NCBI RefSeq assembly: GCF_007746075.1
Contig: NZ_CP036339.1
Location: 3,501,786 to 3,565,785, forward strand
Origin: Lacipirellula limnantheis
Lineage (GTDB): Bacteria; Planctomycetota; Planctomycetia; Pirellulales; Lacipirellulaceae
DNA length: 64,000 nucleotides
Reading direction: 5' to 3'
Shown: piece by piece, positions 10,158-20,145 of the stretch
How the letters are laid out: every line of letters begins with the position of its first letter
Position numbering within the stretch: position 1 is the stretch's first letter
Made by a program: the position numbers and the translations under genes
Notes under the pieces: generated by a model
Seen by the model: only the letters and a program-made list of their open reading frames with translations
What the model was told of the DNA's origin: nothing
The model's database searches: none

Positions 10158-11441
10158 ATGTTGCTTTTTCGAGTCACTTTGACGCCGGCCAAATCGTCGG
10201 CGACCGACGTTGCGCCGCTTTACGGTTGGCTGTTCGCGTCTCTACTGATTGCTAGTTTCACAACTCCCGCCCGCGGCGTTCTTTGGGATGGGGGCGGGAG
10301 CACTTCCGCCTGGATCGAGCCGGCCAATTGGCAATTCAACGCTGTACCCGCTACGGCCGACGCGGCCACGATCGTTGGCGACACGGCGACCATCGACGCC
10401 ATCGTCGTGCCGACGGTCTTGGCAGTTGAGCTAGGGACGGGGACGCTGCCGGGCGAGCTGGTCATTACGGGCGGCTCGAGTCCCGGCAGGCTCAACGTCG
10501 TGTCAAATGTCGCGGTGGCCGCAGCGGGAAATCTTACGCTTGGCGGCGGCGGCCCCGCGACGAGTCTCTTGTCGGCGGCCAGCTTGACGACTGGCGGGAA
10601 CCTTACGGTGCTCGATCGCGGCACGGTCAACCTCTCGGGCGCACTTACGCAAACCGGCGGCGCGTTCAACTTGAACGGCGGCGTCGTCAATGCCTCGAGC
10701 CTGCTGATCCAAGCTGGCGCATTCCGTGCAACCGGCGATATTGTCGGCGACGTGGCGATCGGCAACGGGACCGGCGCCGCCGCCACGGTGGCGCCGGGAC
10801 AGACGCTGGAGATTGACGGAAACTTGAAACTCGCGGCCAACGCTCGGCTTGAGATCGAGTTTCGCTCGGGCGCCTTCGAACGAATCAACGTCAGCGGCGT
10901 CGTGACGCTCGGCGGGACGCTCGATCTCTCCTTCCTCGGCGGCGCGCTGCCGAAGCCTGGCGTCAGTTACGCCGTGCTATCGGCACGCGGACTTGAAGGC
11001 GCCTTTACCGACATTCTCGGTTCGGGGGTGGGAGACGGTTCCTGGATACCTGAATTTGACATCAGTAATGGCCTTAACGTCTTCTATACCGAACTACGGG
11101 GCAACATGAACGGCGACGACCGGGTCGACGAACTCGACGTGGAGTTGTTCGCTCACGCTATCCGCGACCCCAACACGTACCACGTCGACTTCTACCTGGC
11201 CGGCGACGTGGCGGACTCCTTCCTCGCAGATATGGACAGCGACGGCAGCAACACGTTTGCCGACATCCCGCCGTTTCTTGAAGCGATTGAGAACTTCGGC
11301 GGCAGCGCTCAGGCGGCGTTCGCGCAAATTGCGCGGGCGTTGGCCGTTCCCGAACCAAGTGCGTCGACGGCAATACTCGCGGGAGTGTTGCTTAGTCCCT
11401 TGTTGCGACGAGTTGTGCGGCCGAGAGGACGATCAAGGTGA
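10158..11441 (+). CDS. PEP-CTERM/dockerin protein with beta-helical repeats
   Basis: I start the gene at 'MLLFRVTL' (10158), because it directly precedes the signal peptide ('[18 protein letters not shown]'); the open frame begins 72 bases earlier. The 427-residue product has a region of T/G-rich repeats (about 50-200) with 'GGGNL', '[13 protein letters not shown]' and similar units, as in autotransporter-like beta-helices. A dockerin-like pair follows ('[16 protein letters not shown]' and '[13 protein letters not shown]'). A PEP-CTERM tag ends it ('VPEPSAS', hydrophobic, 'RRVVRPRGR'). Its stop overlaps the start of the next gene (GTGA), so the two are likely translated together. The role is probably extracellular structure (inference). 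Confidence 0.78.
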   Translation: MLLFRVTLTPAKSSATDVAPLYGWLFASLLIASFTTPARGVLWDGGGSTSAWIEPANWQFNAVPATADAATIVGDTATIDAIVVPTVLAVELGTGTLPGELVITGGSSPGRLNVVSNVAVAAAGNLTLGGGGPATSLLSAASLTTGGNLTVLDRGTVNLSGALTQTGGAFNLNGGVVNASSLLIQAGAFRATGDIVGDVAIGNGTGAAATVAPGQTLEIDGNLKLAANARLEIEFRSGAFERINVSGVVTLGGTLDLSFLGGALPKPGVSYAVLSARGLEGAFTDILGSGVGDGSWIPEFDISNGLNVFYTELRGNMNGDDRVDELDVELFAHAIRDPNTYHVDFYLAGDVADSFLADMDSDGSNTFADIPPFLEAIENFGGSAQAAFAQIARALAVPEPSASTAILAGVLLSPLLRRVVRPRGRSR

Positions 11442-12394
11442 TTAGGGGGCCCGCTAACGCTGCGCATCGCCCGCCGACCGAGTCTTGCCGGTCAGGATTC
11501 ACGCTCGTCGAACTGTTGGTTGTCGTGGCAATCATTGGCGTCTTGGCGGCGCTATTATTGCCTGCCGTCCAAGCGGCGCGCGAATCGGCTCGTATGGCCT
11601 CGTGCCGTAACAATCTCAAGCAAATCGGCCTTGCACTCCACGCGTACCACGCGGAGCACGGCTCCTTCCCCGCCGGCGCCCGGATGCACGCCCGCTCCGG
11701 ACGCAAGAGCATTGGCTGGCATGTGCTCCTGCTGCCCCACCTCGACCAGCGGCCGTTGTATACGGAGATTGCGCCCGACGGGGACGGCGGCGCGCGCTTC
11801 CACGCCGAAGGCACGGTGGCGCCGACGTACCTCTGCCCGACGGCGGAGCCGCCAAGCGGCAGCAGCGCCGACCTGGAGAGCGCCAACTACGTCGGCGTCG
11901 CTGGGGCAGGGCAGACGCGGCACGAGTGGCCTCTCGAAGAGGTTGCGTGCGGGATTGTCGCTACTGACGGAGTGCTGCATTTGCACGGCGAGGTCAGTTC
12001 GGCCGACATTGCCGACGGCACGTCTCATACGCTCGCAGTCGGCGAACGTTCCATTTACAAGACCGAAGAACCGTGGAGTCTCGGCGCCGTCTGGTTCAAA
12101 TCGGGCGGATCGCAAGCTCCGACCAGCGCCTGCGTCGCCGCAGCCAAGCACGTCGTCTGGCCCGTCAACGCGATGGAGAGCGGCCGCGTCCATTACGTTC
12201 GCGACTCCGACTCCCCGGTGGAACTGCGTAAAGTTCTCGGCAACGAACTGGCGTTCGGCAGTCGTCATCCGGGCGGCGCCCATTTCGCTTATGCCGATGG
12301 AAGCGTCCAGTTTCTGCACGAGGCGCTAGACCTGGTTGTCTATCGCCAATTGGCGACGCGGGGAGGAGAAGAAACGAACTCGGAGACGCCTTAA
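11438..12394 (+). CDS. DUF1559 domain-containing pseudopilin-like protein
   Basis: The 318-residue protein starts with GTG inside the previous gene's stop region (GTGA overlap). It carries a type IV pilin-like N-terminal methylation motif '[20 protein letters not shown]' (about residues 20-39). This is followed by the DUF1559 signature '[26 protein letters not shown]' in two adjoining pieces. The C-terminus has the usual '[17 protein letters not shown]'. DUF1559 is massively expanded in planctomycetes. The proteins are exported and processed like pseudopilins, and their individual roles are unknown. The overlap with a PEP-CTERM gene is an unusual coupling and suggests the two products are needed together. 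Confidence 0.88.
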   Translation: MIRGPANAAHRPPTESCRSGFTLVELLVVVAIIGVLAALLLPAVQAARESARMASCRNNLKQIGLALHAYHAEHGSFPAGARMHARSGRKSIGWHVLLLPHLDQRPLYTEIAPDGDGGARFHAEGTVAPTYLCPTAEPPSGSSADLESANYVGVAGAGQTRHEWPLEEVACGIVATDGVLHLHGEVSSADIADGTSHTLAVGERSIYKTEEPWSLGAVWFKSGGSQAPTSACVAAAKHVVWPVNAMESGRVHYVRDSDSPVELRKVLGNELAFGSRHPGGAHFAYADGSVQFLHEALDLVVYRQLATRGGEETNSETP

Positions 12395-12404
12395 CCTGAC
12401 GCGC

Positions 12405-14606
12405 CTAGTTGTCTTTCGCGCCTGTGATTGGCGGAGCGCTGAGAAGCGGCGGGTTCCGGGTGAGGCGGCAAGCGGCTTGGTACAGAGCGGCCGCCTCGCT
12501 CGGCCAGTCGTCGATGACCATTCTCGATAGCTCAGGGATCGCTGCGAGCGACTTGCTCGTCGGTGGAGTCGAGTGGTGTAATTCGAGCAAGTCGATCTGC
12601 GCGGCGACGCCGCCTTGACGGCGCTCCGCTAAGCGGCCGCGAATTGCCAAAGCCTTGGCCGCCGCCTGCATGGCCGGCTCCGTTCGCCCGGCGGCTCGAT
12701 GAAGGCGCGAAAGTTGTTCGCAACAGTCGGCCCATGCAGCTGCAACGCGCGCGTCGAGCGGCCGAGCGACGGCGAGTCGCTCCAAATCATGCGCCGCGCC
12801 CGTGAATTGAGTCACGGCGTCTTCGGTGCGATCAACGGCCGCGAGCATCATACCCAGGCCAAGCTGTAGTTGAACCCGGCTCTCCAAGTCGAGGGCGTCG
12901 CCGTCAAGCGCCGTGCCGGCCGCCGTGAAGCGTCGCTCGATGACGTTATCGATGAGGTCGCGTCGCCACTCAAGCGGGTCGTCCGCCGCTGGAGTCGCCG
13001 ACCCCTTTGCCGCATTGAGCGACTTCTTCAACTCGGCGTTCTCCCCGCGCAACAAGCGGCTCGCGGTCTCCTGGCCAATTACGAGTTGATCGAGTTCCTT
13101 AACTCGACCGTCTAGTTCCCGGCGCTGAGCATCAAGTACGAAGGCGATGATCGGACCGGCCACCACTATGATTCCAGCCAGCGCGGCGGCGGTCGACAGA
13201 GCAGGTTTGCGCTTCGCCCACCGCCACAGGCGGGCGGTGCGCGACAACGGACGGGCTAGAATCGGTTCGCCCTGCAGAAATCGTCGCAGCTCGGCGGCTA
13301 CCTTGCCGGCGCCGGCGTAACGGCGGCTTGGTTCGCGTTCCAGGCATTTCAAACAAATCGTGGCAAAGTCTCGCGGAAGATGCCGGTTTAACTTGCGCGG
13401 ATCGGGGGCGTCGTCCACAAGTTTACTGGCGAGTTGCACCTCGAAACTTCCGCGATAAGGCAACTCGCCAGTCGCCATTTGGAACATGACGACGCCCAGC
13501 GAGTAGACGTCGGCGCGGCGGTCAATCCAGTGTCCGCGTCCCTCGGCTTGCTCTGGCGACATATAAGCCGCCGTGCCGAGGATTTGGCCGTCGCAGGTCA
13601 TCGTGACCTCGCCCGACTCGCGCTTCGCCAAACCGAAGTCCATAATCCGCGGCTGGCCGATTTCGTCGACCATAATGTTGGAAGGCTTGAGATCGCGATG
13701 CACGACGCCCCGCTCATGGGCGTGATCGAGGGCCTCGGCGACCACCACGCACAACTCGGCGACCTCGCGCACGCTCGGTTTGACGGTTTTCATCCACTCA
13801 GAGAGCGTCACCCCGCGTACATAATCGCTGACGATGAATACCGTATCGTCTTCACGGCCGATCTCATAGACAGCCACAATATGGGGATGCCGCAGCTGGG
13901 CGGCGGCGCGGGCTTCGCGAAAGAAGAAGTCGACTTCCTCGGCCCGCAACTGACCGCGACGCGGAATCTTGATCGCGACGATGCGATCGAGTTCAGGATC
14001 GCGGGCTTTCCACACCGTACCGAAGCCGCCGACGCCAAGCCGAGCGAGAAGTTCAAAGCGACCAATCGTGCGGAGACTCGTTGCCGTTGTCGCGTTGACG
14101 TCGCGATCAACTAAACAGAACGTGCTGCCGCACTCGCGGCAGGTGACGTCTTCTTCGGGCGTGTCGGCGACAAGTTCGACGGGGCTCGCACAATGCGGGC
14201 AACGGATATGCAACCCTTGCGGTCGCCGGGAACTCGCGAGCGCCACATCACTGAGCGACGCTCGCGGCGCCAGCGAGGCCGAATCAAAGAAACCATTAAA
14301 CTCGTCGGCATACGGCCGAAGCTCTTCGGCGATGGCGGGATGGGCGGCGACAAACTCGTCGAAGGAAAGATCGGGCTCGACTGCACGGCGTCGATACTGG
14401 AAATCAATGGCAGCGAGCTCCGGGAGCAGGTGCCGCCGACAATCGCTCGGCGCTTGGTCAAGATATGATTCCAGCGACGGCGCACCAACCTTCCACGCTC
14501 GTTCAAACTGGTCGCAGATCTCATCGACGATCCGCATGACCTCGGGGGACATCGGCCGCGCCGTAGAGTCAGCATTCACGCTTCGCGCCCTTTTCGAATG
14601 AATCAC
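12405..14606 (-). CDS. Membrane serine/threonine protein kinase (PknB type)
   Basis: The 733-residue protein is called from GTG 14606; an ATG at 14552 ('MSPEVMRIVDEI') is an alternative start. Cys136/139 and Cys156/159 form a zinc-ribbon-like pair. The kinase domain spans about 183-450: glycine loop 'GVGGFGTVWK' (191-200), catalytic Lys213, 'HRDLKPSN' (303-310), 'DFG' (323-325) and 'GTAAYMSPEQ'. A basic linker and one membrane segment (about 472-494) follow. The outer part (about 500-733) is helical and contains a TPR-like stretch. Planctomycetes often pair such kinases with ECF sigma factors. Here an ECF gene is divergently transcribed 174 bases away, so this kinase may act on that pathway (inference). 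Confidence 0.88.
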   Translation of the reverse strand: MIHSKRARSVNADSTARPMSPEVMRIVDEICDQFERAWKVGAPSLESYLDQAPSDCRRHLLPELAAIDFQYRRRAVEPDLSFDEFVAAHPAIAEELRPYADEFNGFFDSASLAPRASLSDVALASSRRPQGLHIRCPHCASPVELVADTPEEDVTCRECGSTFCLVDRDVNATTATSLRTIGRFELLARLGVGGFGTVWKARDPELDRIVAIKIPRRGQLRAEEVDFFFREARAAAQLRHPHIVAVYEIGREDDTVFIVSDYVRGVTLSEWMKTVKPSVREVAELCVVVAEALDHAHERGVVHRDLKPSNIMVDEIGQPRIMDFGLAKRESGEVTMTCDGQILGTAAYMSPEQAEGRGHWIDRRADVYSLGVVMFQMATGELPYRGSFEVQLASKLVDDAPDPRKLNRHLPRDFATICLKCLEREPSRRYAGAGKVAAELRRFLQGEPILARPLSRTARLWRWAKRKPALSTAAALAGIIVVAGPIIAFVLDAQRRELDGRVKELDQLVIGQETASRLLRGENAELKKSLNAAKGSATPAADDPLEWRRDLIDNVIERRFTAAGTALDGDALDLESRVQLQLGLGMMLAAVDRTEDAVTQFTGAAHDLERLAVARPLDARVAAAWADCCEQLSRLHRAAGRTEPAMQAAAKALAIRGRLAERRQGGVAAQIDLLELHHSTPPTSKSLAAIPELSRMVIDDWPSEAAALYQAACRLTRNPPLLSAPPITGAKDN

Positions 14607-14780
14607 ACGCCAAGTCTACCTTGCCCAAAGCGGCGATTGTACATCACATCGCTGGCTCGAAATGCTTCGTTGATTGGTGAGCTGACGGCTTAAACGATAG
14701 AATTGAGCTCCTGCGGCCGCTCAGACATGGCATTGGCGCTGATGGAGGGCGAGCCGTGGCATAGCTCTGAGAAACGAACA

Positions 14781-15374
14781 ATGGACTCGCAACGACACGA
14801 GTCAGTAACGCACTGGCTACGCCAGCTTACAACAGACGACGACACGGCAGCCCAGCAGCAGTTGTGGAATCGATACTTCATACGCCTGACGGCGCTGGCA
14901 AGGACTCGGCTCTCGGGGGCGCCGCAGCGCGACGCGGATGAGGAGGACGTCGTCCTGAGCGTCTTCAATAGTTTCTTCACCGCCGCTCGCGCTGGACGTT
15001 TTCCCGAACTGCACGACCGCACGGGCCTGTGGCCGCTCCTCGTGAAGATCACGGCGCGCAAGGCAATCAACCAGGTGAAGCGACAGCAGGCCAAGAAGCG
15101 CAGCGGCAGCGCCGAAGAACAATTCGTAGATATTGCATATCTCGTTGGCGACGAACCGACGCCGCAATTCGCGGCGGAGGTCGCCGAACAAGTTGAGCGC
15201 TTGCTCGGCCAACTAGACGCCGAACTGCGAACGGTGGCATTGATGAAGTTAGAGGGCTTCACCAACGTCGAGATCGCCAATCATGTTGGCGTTGTCGAAC
15301 GATCAATTGCCCGGAAGCTGGCTAGGATTCGCCTCGAATGGGCAAACGATCAAGGAGTTGCCGATCAGGAGTAG
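14781..15374 (+). CDS. ECF-type RNA polymerase sigma factor (planctomycete subfamily)
   Basis: Starting at 'MDSQRHESVTHWL' (14781) gives 197 residues, the usual size; the frame is open 26 codons further but that part is not family-like. Region 2 is at about 20-95 ('LWNRYFIRLTALAR', 'DEEDVVLSVFNSFF', 'LWPLLVKITARKAINQVKR'). Region 4 is at about 140-190, with the helix-turn-helix 'FTNVEIANHVGVVERSIARK'. It would direct RNA polymerase to a specific set of promoters. No anti-sigma factor is adjacent. The divergent kinase is the likely upstream signal component, as is common for planctomycete ECF groups (inference). Confidence 0.88.
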   Translation: MDSQRHESVTHWLRQLTTDDDTAAQQQLWNRYFIRLTALARTRLSGAPQRDADEEDVVLSVFNSFFTAARAGRFPELHDRTGLWPLLVKITARKAINQVKRQQAKKRSGSAEEQFVDIAYLVGDEPTPQFAAEVAEQVERLLGQLDAELRTVALMKLEGFTNVEIANHVGVVERSIARKLARIRLEWANDQGVADQE

Positions 15375-15813
15375 ACTGTGCCGCGTCGCTGCCGATGCCG
15401 TATGCGCGTTAACAGGAAGTCTTCAAGGGATTGGACGAATCCTCGATCAGCGCTGCTTGCCGCGGGGCAGAACAGCAGACCCACTAAGGCGTTAAAGGTC
15501 CTCGACGCAAAAGCGGAGATCGTTGCCGGGAGAGGAGGTCACGGAATTGACTGCAACGACACCTCCCACATCTCGGCTCGCGAAAGACGGTGCACCCCGG
15601 TCAGGAGAGGACGCTCGCAGCAGTATTCGGCATGGCAAGTAGGATCGCGCTTGGTTGTTGGGCGGACAGTGACGGCGCGTGCATCGGCGGGCTTGATCAA
15701 AGGCGCGACTCGCGTTCGGCTTCTCGCTGCCGAGATCTTCTAATGCATGTCATTTCTCAGCAAAGTGCCCTGTATTTGGGTGCTCGACGACGATTCAGGC
15801 CGTGCCGCTGGTC
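15375..15813. other. Intergenic region, nothing recognised
   Basis: Between the 3' end of the sigma factor and the 3' end of the metalloprotease. The short frames present have no family resemblance, and I see no clear terminator. Confidence 0.4.
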
Positions 15814-17484
15814 TCAGCGCGTGGCGAACGCAAGATCGACCAGACGGGGGCTGAGCCGGCTCTTTTTGGTGATCGTTGAGATCCCGCCCGCGGATAATTC
15901 ACTTGCGACGAGGTTGTTGAAGATGAACACGTCATTCGTCTTGCCCAGCTGACGGTCGCTGTTCTGGTCCATCAAGTTGCCGTAACGGTCCTTGATATTT
16001 GGGCCGACGGTGAAGCTCCACGCGCCGGTGCTGGCCGTCGGCGTCACCGTAACCAGAAACGCCCTCGGACTATTGGTCGCTGCAACGCTCAGCAGGTTGG
16101 CGCCAGTCGCCGTCACGTCGGCGGTCGTGAACGTCGCGGCGTCAATGTCTTTGTTGAACGTGACCAAAACGCTGGTTACGCCCGCACTCACAGTGGCGAT
16201 GCTGGCCGCGTCGATCCGTGGACCGTTCCGGTCCAGCACATTAACGACGTACTGGCCGACGTCGCCGTAGGCCCCTTGGCTTCCGACTTTGACGAAATAG
16301 ACCCCGGCCGGGATGTCCATCGAGATCTGGCCGCTTCCTGGCGAGGCTTGCTTCACGAGAGTCGCTAGTTGGTCGGTGCGACTGGGCGCCGGGGATATCG
16401 TGGCGATATCTGAATTTTGGCGATAGAGTTCGAGTTTAGGGTCCAGATTCGCCGTGTCCCTTTGGCCAAGGGTCCCGATATCTAAGCGAATTGTTGCAAA
16501 CCCTCCGCTCCAGTCGAAGCGGAACACGTCGACGTCCGACGTCGTGCTGATGACGCCCGAACCCGTCAAGGCGCCGAAGACCGGATCGTAGTTCGTCAAC
16601 GTCTGAGGATTGGCGAAAGACGATCCCATTTCGTCGGGCCGAAAACCGAAGCCGTTGGTGGCGCTGGCGATGATCGCCATATCGTCCTGAACCTGTCCCA
16701 CTTTGTCCTGGCCACGCCACCAGATAGTTCGCGTCGTCGCGCGAGGATTGCCCATGATGGGGCCCTTCGTGCCCAAACCCGGATGGAACTCTTCCACAAG
16801 TTGGCCGTTTTGCCACAACGCCTGCTCGTCCAGGCCGAACGCATGCCCCGCTTCGTGGGAGGCCACCTTGCCGATAAACGGCAGCTCGCGAAGGGAACCA
16901 GGAGTTTCCTCCAGGGAGTCGTGTCTGACTCGGGTGAAGACGTAGACGACGTTTTCCAGTGTTTCGACCGCAAACGAACCTTTCATGGCCAGGCCGCCCT
17001 CATCCGGCGACGTGGGGCTTTCTCCAGTGACGACAACCCGCAAATTGTGCGAGGCGTGGGAAAAGTCCCCCGGATCGACTGTGGTGACGTTGACGTTGAA
17101 CGGGGCGTAGTCTTCGGCGACGCGCGCCCAGATATCGCGAATCGCGTCGTTTCGCGCCGAAGGGTTGGTCGCTTCGCCGTCGACGGTGAATGCGGGCGAC
17201 GCCAAGTTGGGAGGAAACGTACTGATCGCAGGCGTCGCCTGAAAGTGGCCGTTGAAATCCAAGTAAATCTTCGCCGGTGCGCCGGGCAAGCTGCTCAGCG
17301 GCGGAATGGCGGCCGCCGAGACAAAACCGGGGTCGGTCTTTGAGGGAGTTCCGAACTCCGCGGCGGTCAGCGGCGTGACCGACATCATTTGTCGGGCTTC
17401 AAGCTGCTCGAATCGCCGGGGCCGCGGGCCGCGAGACGACGGCCGCGTGGAGGAGAACAACGAGGTTAGGCGGGAGGATCGCAT
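15814..17484 (-). CDS. Exported zinc metallopeptidase-like protein
   Basis: The open frame runs far upstream to 18912 only because it is antisense to another gene. The real start is 'MRSSRLTSLF' at 17484, giving 556 residues and placing the planctomycete signal 'FEQLEARQMMSV' near residues 25-36. A zincin motif 'HEAGHAFGLDE' lies at about residue 205. In metzincins the third ligand sits at the eleventh position and is His or Asp, but here it is Glu. A C-terminal half with pre-peptidase-like beta domains ('FDWSGGFATIRLDIGTLG', 'IPAGVYFVKVGS') and an Ig-like domain ('VTFNKDIDAATFTTADVT') follows. Probably a secreted protease; activity is uncertain because of the odd third ligand. Confidence 0.8.
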   Translation of the reverse strand: MRSSRLTSLFSSTRPSSRGPRPRRFEQLEARQMMSVTPLTAAEFGTPSKTDPGFVSAAAIPPLSSLPGAPAKIYLDFNGHFQATPAISTFPPNLASPAFTVDGEATNPSARNDAIRDIWARVAEDYAPFNVNVTTVDPGDFSHASHNLRVVVTGESPTSPDEGGLAMKGSFAVETLENVVYVFTRVRHDSLEETPGSLRELPFIGKVASHEAGHAFGLDEQALWQNGQLVEEFHPGLGTKGPIMGNPRATTRTIWWRGQDKVGQVQDDMAIIASATNGFGFRPDEMGSSFANPQTLTNYDPVFGALTGSGVISTTSDVDVFRFDWSGGFATIRLDIGTLGQRDTANLDPKLELYRQNSDIATISPAPSRTDQLATLVKQASPGSGQISMDIPAGVYFVKVGSQGAYGDVGQYVVNVLDRNGPRIDAASIATVSAGVTSVLVTFNKDIDAATFTTADVTATGANLLSVAATNSPRAFLVTVTPTASTGAWSFTVGPNIKDRYGNLMDQNSDRQLGKTNDVFIFNNLVASELSAGGISTITKKSRLSPRLVDLAFATR

Positions 17485-17739
17485 GCTTTGGCTCGCGTGA
17501 GTGTTCGGCGAATAGGGGCGCCAACCGAGTAAGCGTTGCGGCGTTGCGGATGCTACAAGCGAGCGCAAGCCGACTGCCCATGCTGCCGAAACGGGCAGGC
17601 GTCCGGCTGCGGCGATAGGATTCAAGACTGTTGTGAAGCAACGTCGGTAACGAAGCCGGGCCGTTTCCGCTTCAGGGAAACCCAGCCGGCGCCTGAGTGG
17701 CCAGCTCGTCGCCGGCGATGCCTTCCAAAGGTCTCCCCC

Positions 17740-18975
17740 ATGTCCGCTCGCAACCGCCAACCGTCGCTCCGCCCCGGATTCTCGATCGAGCGTCTCGAAG
17801 ACCGCCGGCTGATGGCGGGCGACGTCAGGGCTCAGCTTATCAACGGGACGGTGTTCCTCACCGAAACGGGGGGGAACGGAGGCGCCCAAGCCGTGCAGGT
17901 TTCGCAGATGCAGGATGGCCGAATCCGCGTCGAAGGGGGCGCCGCCGACGACGGCTTCACGAAGATCAACGGCGGAAATGCCGCCGTCTTCGGACAACCG
18001 CTGGGCGCCCTCGCGCCGCGATTGAACTTGCACGTAAATCTTGGCGGCGGCAACGACCGCGTCGTTGTTCGCGATGCCAAGCTCAAGGACGTCACGATTC
18101 TCGCCGGGGATTCGTTCGGTCAAGGCGCCAACGACGACGACTTCGTTCTGGTGAACAACCTGAAAACTTCCGGCGCTGTCAATATCAGCACTGGCGCCGG
18201 CAGCGACAGCGTCTCCGTGTTGGGGACGACAGTCGGCGATCCGACGGGCGCCGACGACTTGACGGTCCGCGCGGGCATCGCCGGCGTGCCGGGCGCCACG
18301 GATCTTGATGCCGTCCAAATACAAGGCACGGCCGTCTTCGGCTCGACGAGGGTCGAAACGGGCGCGGGTGCCGACGTCGTGAGCATTCAGAATTCGTTTT
18401 TCGGCGACGCGACGACGGACCCCATGTGTATCGACGCCGGAGCCGGCGCCGATACGGTGGAGCTCGGCACGACCAGGAGCCTGGGGGTCGTCGCTGGTCC
18501 CGTGGTGGCGAGGGGCGACCTCTCGGTGTTCGGCGATTCGTTCTCCGACCCCGAAGCTGCTGCGGGAGACGATGTCGTCCGCATGCAAGACGTCTCCTCC
18601 CCCGAGTTCATCACGGTCAACCTTCTCAATGGCAACGATGTCCTGGAGATAACGAATATCCATGCGAAATTCGTCAATCTCCATGGCGAGAAAGGGAACG
18701 ACACGTTCCGTTTGACCGAAATCTACGCCCTTGACACGGTATTCGCCAAAATGGGTGACGGCGACGACGCGCTCGACATGGTCGCCGTGCGGGCGCATCG
18801 TGTTGAAACCGACGGCGGCGCGGGCGCCCTCGACAAACTCACCACCTACGACATGGCGAACATCCCCTTGACGCGAACTGGCTTCGAGTTCGTCAACGGC
18901 AAGCGGGTGCAATCCAAAGGGGGCGCGAACGACCTCGGGGGTCTCACGAACGTGGAATTCCAGTCGACGCGGTAG
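17740..18975 (+). CDS. Exported repeat protein with planctomycete N-terminal signal
   Basis: The 411-residue product starts at 'MSARNRQPSL' (17740), just before the signal 'ERLEDRRLMAGD'. The rest consists of beta-rich repeats with 'GGGNDRVVV', 'GAGSDSV', 'GAGADTVEL' and 'GNDTFRL' units. These resemble the loose Ca-binding (hemolysin-type) repeats seen in many planctomycete surface proteins, though none is a canonical nonapeptide array. No enzyme domain is visible. It is divergent from the metalloprotease with a 255-base shared upstream region, so both may be controlled together. The function is unknown; a cell-surface or matrix protein is the best guess. Confidence 0.75.
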   Translation: MSARNRQPSLRPGFSIERLEDRRLMAGDVRAQLINGTVFLTETGGNGGAQAVQVSQMQDGRIRVEGGAADDGFTKINGGNAAVFGQPLGALAPRLNLHVNLGGGNDRVVVRDAKLKDVTILAGDSFGQGANDDDFVLVNNLKTSGAVNISTGAGSDSVSVLGTTVGDPTGADDLTVRAGIAGVPGATDLDAVQIQGTAVFGSTRVETGAGADVVSIQNSFFGDATTDPMCIDAGAGADTVELGTTRSLGVVAGPVVARGDLSVFGDSFSDPEAAAGDDVVRMQDVSSPEFITVNLLNGNDVLEITNIHAKFVNLHGEKGNDTFRLTEIYALDTVFAKMGDGDDALDMVAVRAHRVETDGGAGALDKLTTYDMANIPLTRTGFEFVNGKRVQSKGGANDLGGLTNVEFQSTR

Positions 18976-19324
18976 GCCTGGGGGGGCGAGGAGGACAGGC
19001 TTGTCGCCTTAACCACGGTCAGGCGACGACTTGACTACCAATCGAAATCGACGATTTGCTGTAAGCAAAACAAATTTGTGACAGCCGCGCTGGGCAGCCC
19101 TGTCCTGGACGGGCCTACTCGACGGGTTCGTGCCGACGCCGCGGCCATTTTTCGGCGTCTACGGAACGGAGGCGCATTTTGCAGCGGTAGCAGTGGGGCC
19201 GGCAGCGTGGCCCCGGACCCGACCGACGTCTTCATTTCGGTCTAACGGCCCCTCCTGCCGCCCTTCCGCTCAGGAGGGCTTTACCATTGCATTCTCCCGC
19301 TTCGAACCAAGCGTGTGCCAGACG
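18976..19324. other. Intergenic region with an inverted repeat
   Basis: Between converging 3' ends. CCCTCCTG (19250-19257) pairs with CAGGAGGG (19271-19278) across a 13-base loop. It could act as a bidirectional terminator, but there is no clear T run on either side. Nothing else is recognised. Confidence 0.4.
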
Positions 19325-20143
19325 CTAAAGAAAGAAATCGGGGATCAGGTCGCTGCCCGGCGTGACCGAGTAGTGATCGAACTCGTTGACGCCGGCCGCT
19401 CGCAATACCTCTTCGTCGACGAAGAAGTTGCCCGTGCATTCGCGACTGTCGCGGTTCAAAACCAAGTAGGCCGCGTCGGCCATGATGCTCGGCTTGCGCG
19501 AACGACGCACGACCTCGTCCCCCCCAAGCAGGTTCTGCACGGCCGCTGTCGCGATCACCGTCCGCGGCCAAAGTGCATTGACGGCGACGCCCTGATCCTC
19601 AAACTCCGCTGCCATCCCCAGAACGCACAGACTCATGCCGTACTTCGCCATCGTGTAGGCCAAATGCGGGGCGAACCATCTCGATTCCATATGCAGCGGG
19701 GGCGAGATGTTCAGAATGTGCGGATTCGACGACAGCAGCAGAAACGGCAGGCACGCCTGTGAGCACAGAAACGCGCCGCGCGCGTTCACGTCGTGCATCA
19801 GGTCGTACCTCTTCATCGGCGTCTCCAGCGTTCCGCTCAGATGAATTGCGCTCGCGTTGTTGACCAGCACATCAATGCCGCCGAACGCCGTCACACACTT
19901 CTCCACGGCGGCTTGAACTTGTTCAGCAAAGCGAACGTCGCACGCACATGCCAGCCCCCGTCCGCCGACTTGATTGATTTCCTCCACCGCAGCGTGGATC
20001 GTGCCGGGCAGGCGCGGATCAGGTAACTCAGTTTTCGCCGCCACCACGACGTTGGCCCCGTCGCGTGCCGCCCGCAGCGCAATCGCCAACCCGATGCCGC
20101 GGCTGGCGCCCGTGATGAACAGCGTCTTTCCTTGTAGCGACAT
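19325..20143 (-). CDS. Short-chain dehydrogenase/reductase (HSDL2-like)
   Basis: The start 'MSLQGKTLFITG' (20143) is two bases after the stop of the upstream hydrolase, giving 272 residues. The Rossmann glycine motif 'TGASRGIG' is at about 10-17. 'NNAS' is at about 97-100, and the catalytic Y-x-x-x-K is in 'YTMAKYG' (about 162-168). The segment after 'AAKTELPDPRLPGTIHAA' is characteristic of the SDR_c subfamily that includes HSDL2. It should reduce or oxidise an alcohol/ketone with NAD(P); the substrate is unknown. It forms a tight operon with the esterase upstream. C-terminal 'DSRECTGNFFVDEEVL' is also typical of the subfamily. Confidence 0.88.
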   Translation of the reverse strand: MSLQGKTLFITGASRGIGLAIALRAARDGANVVVAAKTELPDPRLPGTIHAAVEEINQVGGRGLACACDVRFAEQVQAAVEKCVTAFGGIDVLVNNASAIHLSGTLETPMKRYDLMHDVNARGAFLCSQACLPFLLLSSNPHILNISPPLHMESRWFAPHLAYTMAKYGMSLCVLGMAAEFEDQGVAVNALWPRTVIATAAVQNLLGGDEVVRRSRKPSIMADAAYLVLNRDSRECTGNFFVDEEVLRAAGVNEFDHYSVTPGSDLIPDFFL

Positions 20144-20145
20144 CG

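Noticed and set aside
13434..14114. 226-codon plus-strand frame inside the kinase gene
   Set aside because: It is antisense to the kinase catalytic core and has no domain of its own.
17485..18912. Long upstream extension of the metalloprotease frame
   Set aside because: It is antisense to the repeat protein at 17740-18975, and the proper signal motif lies just after 17484.
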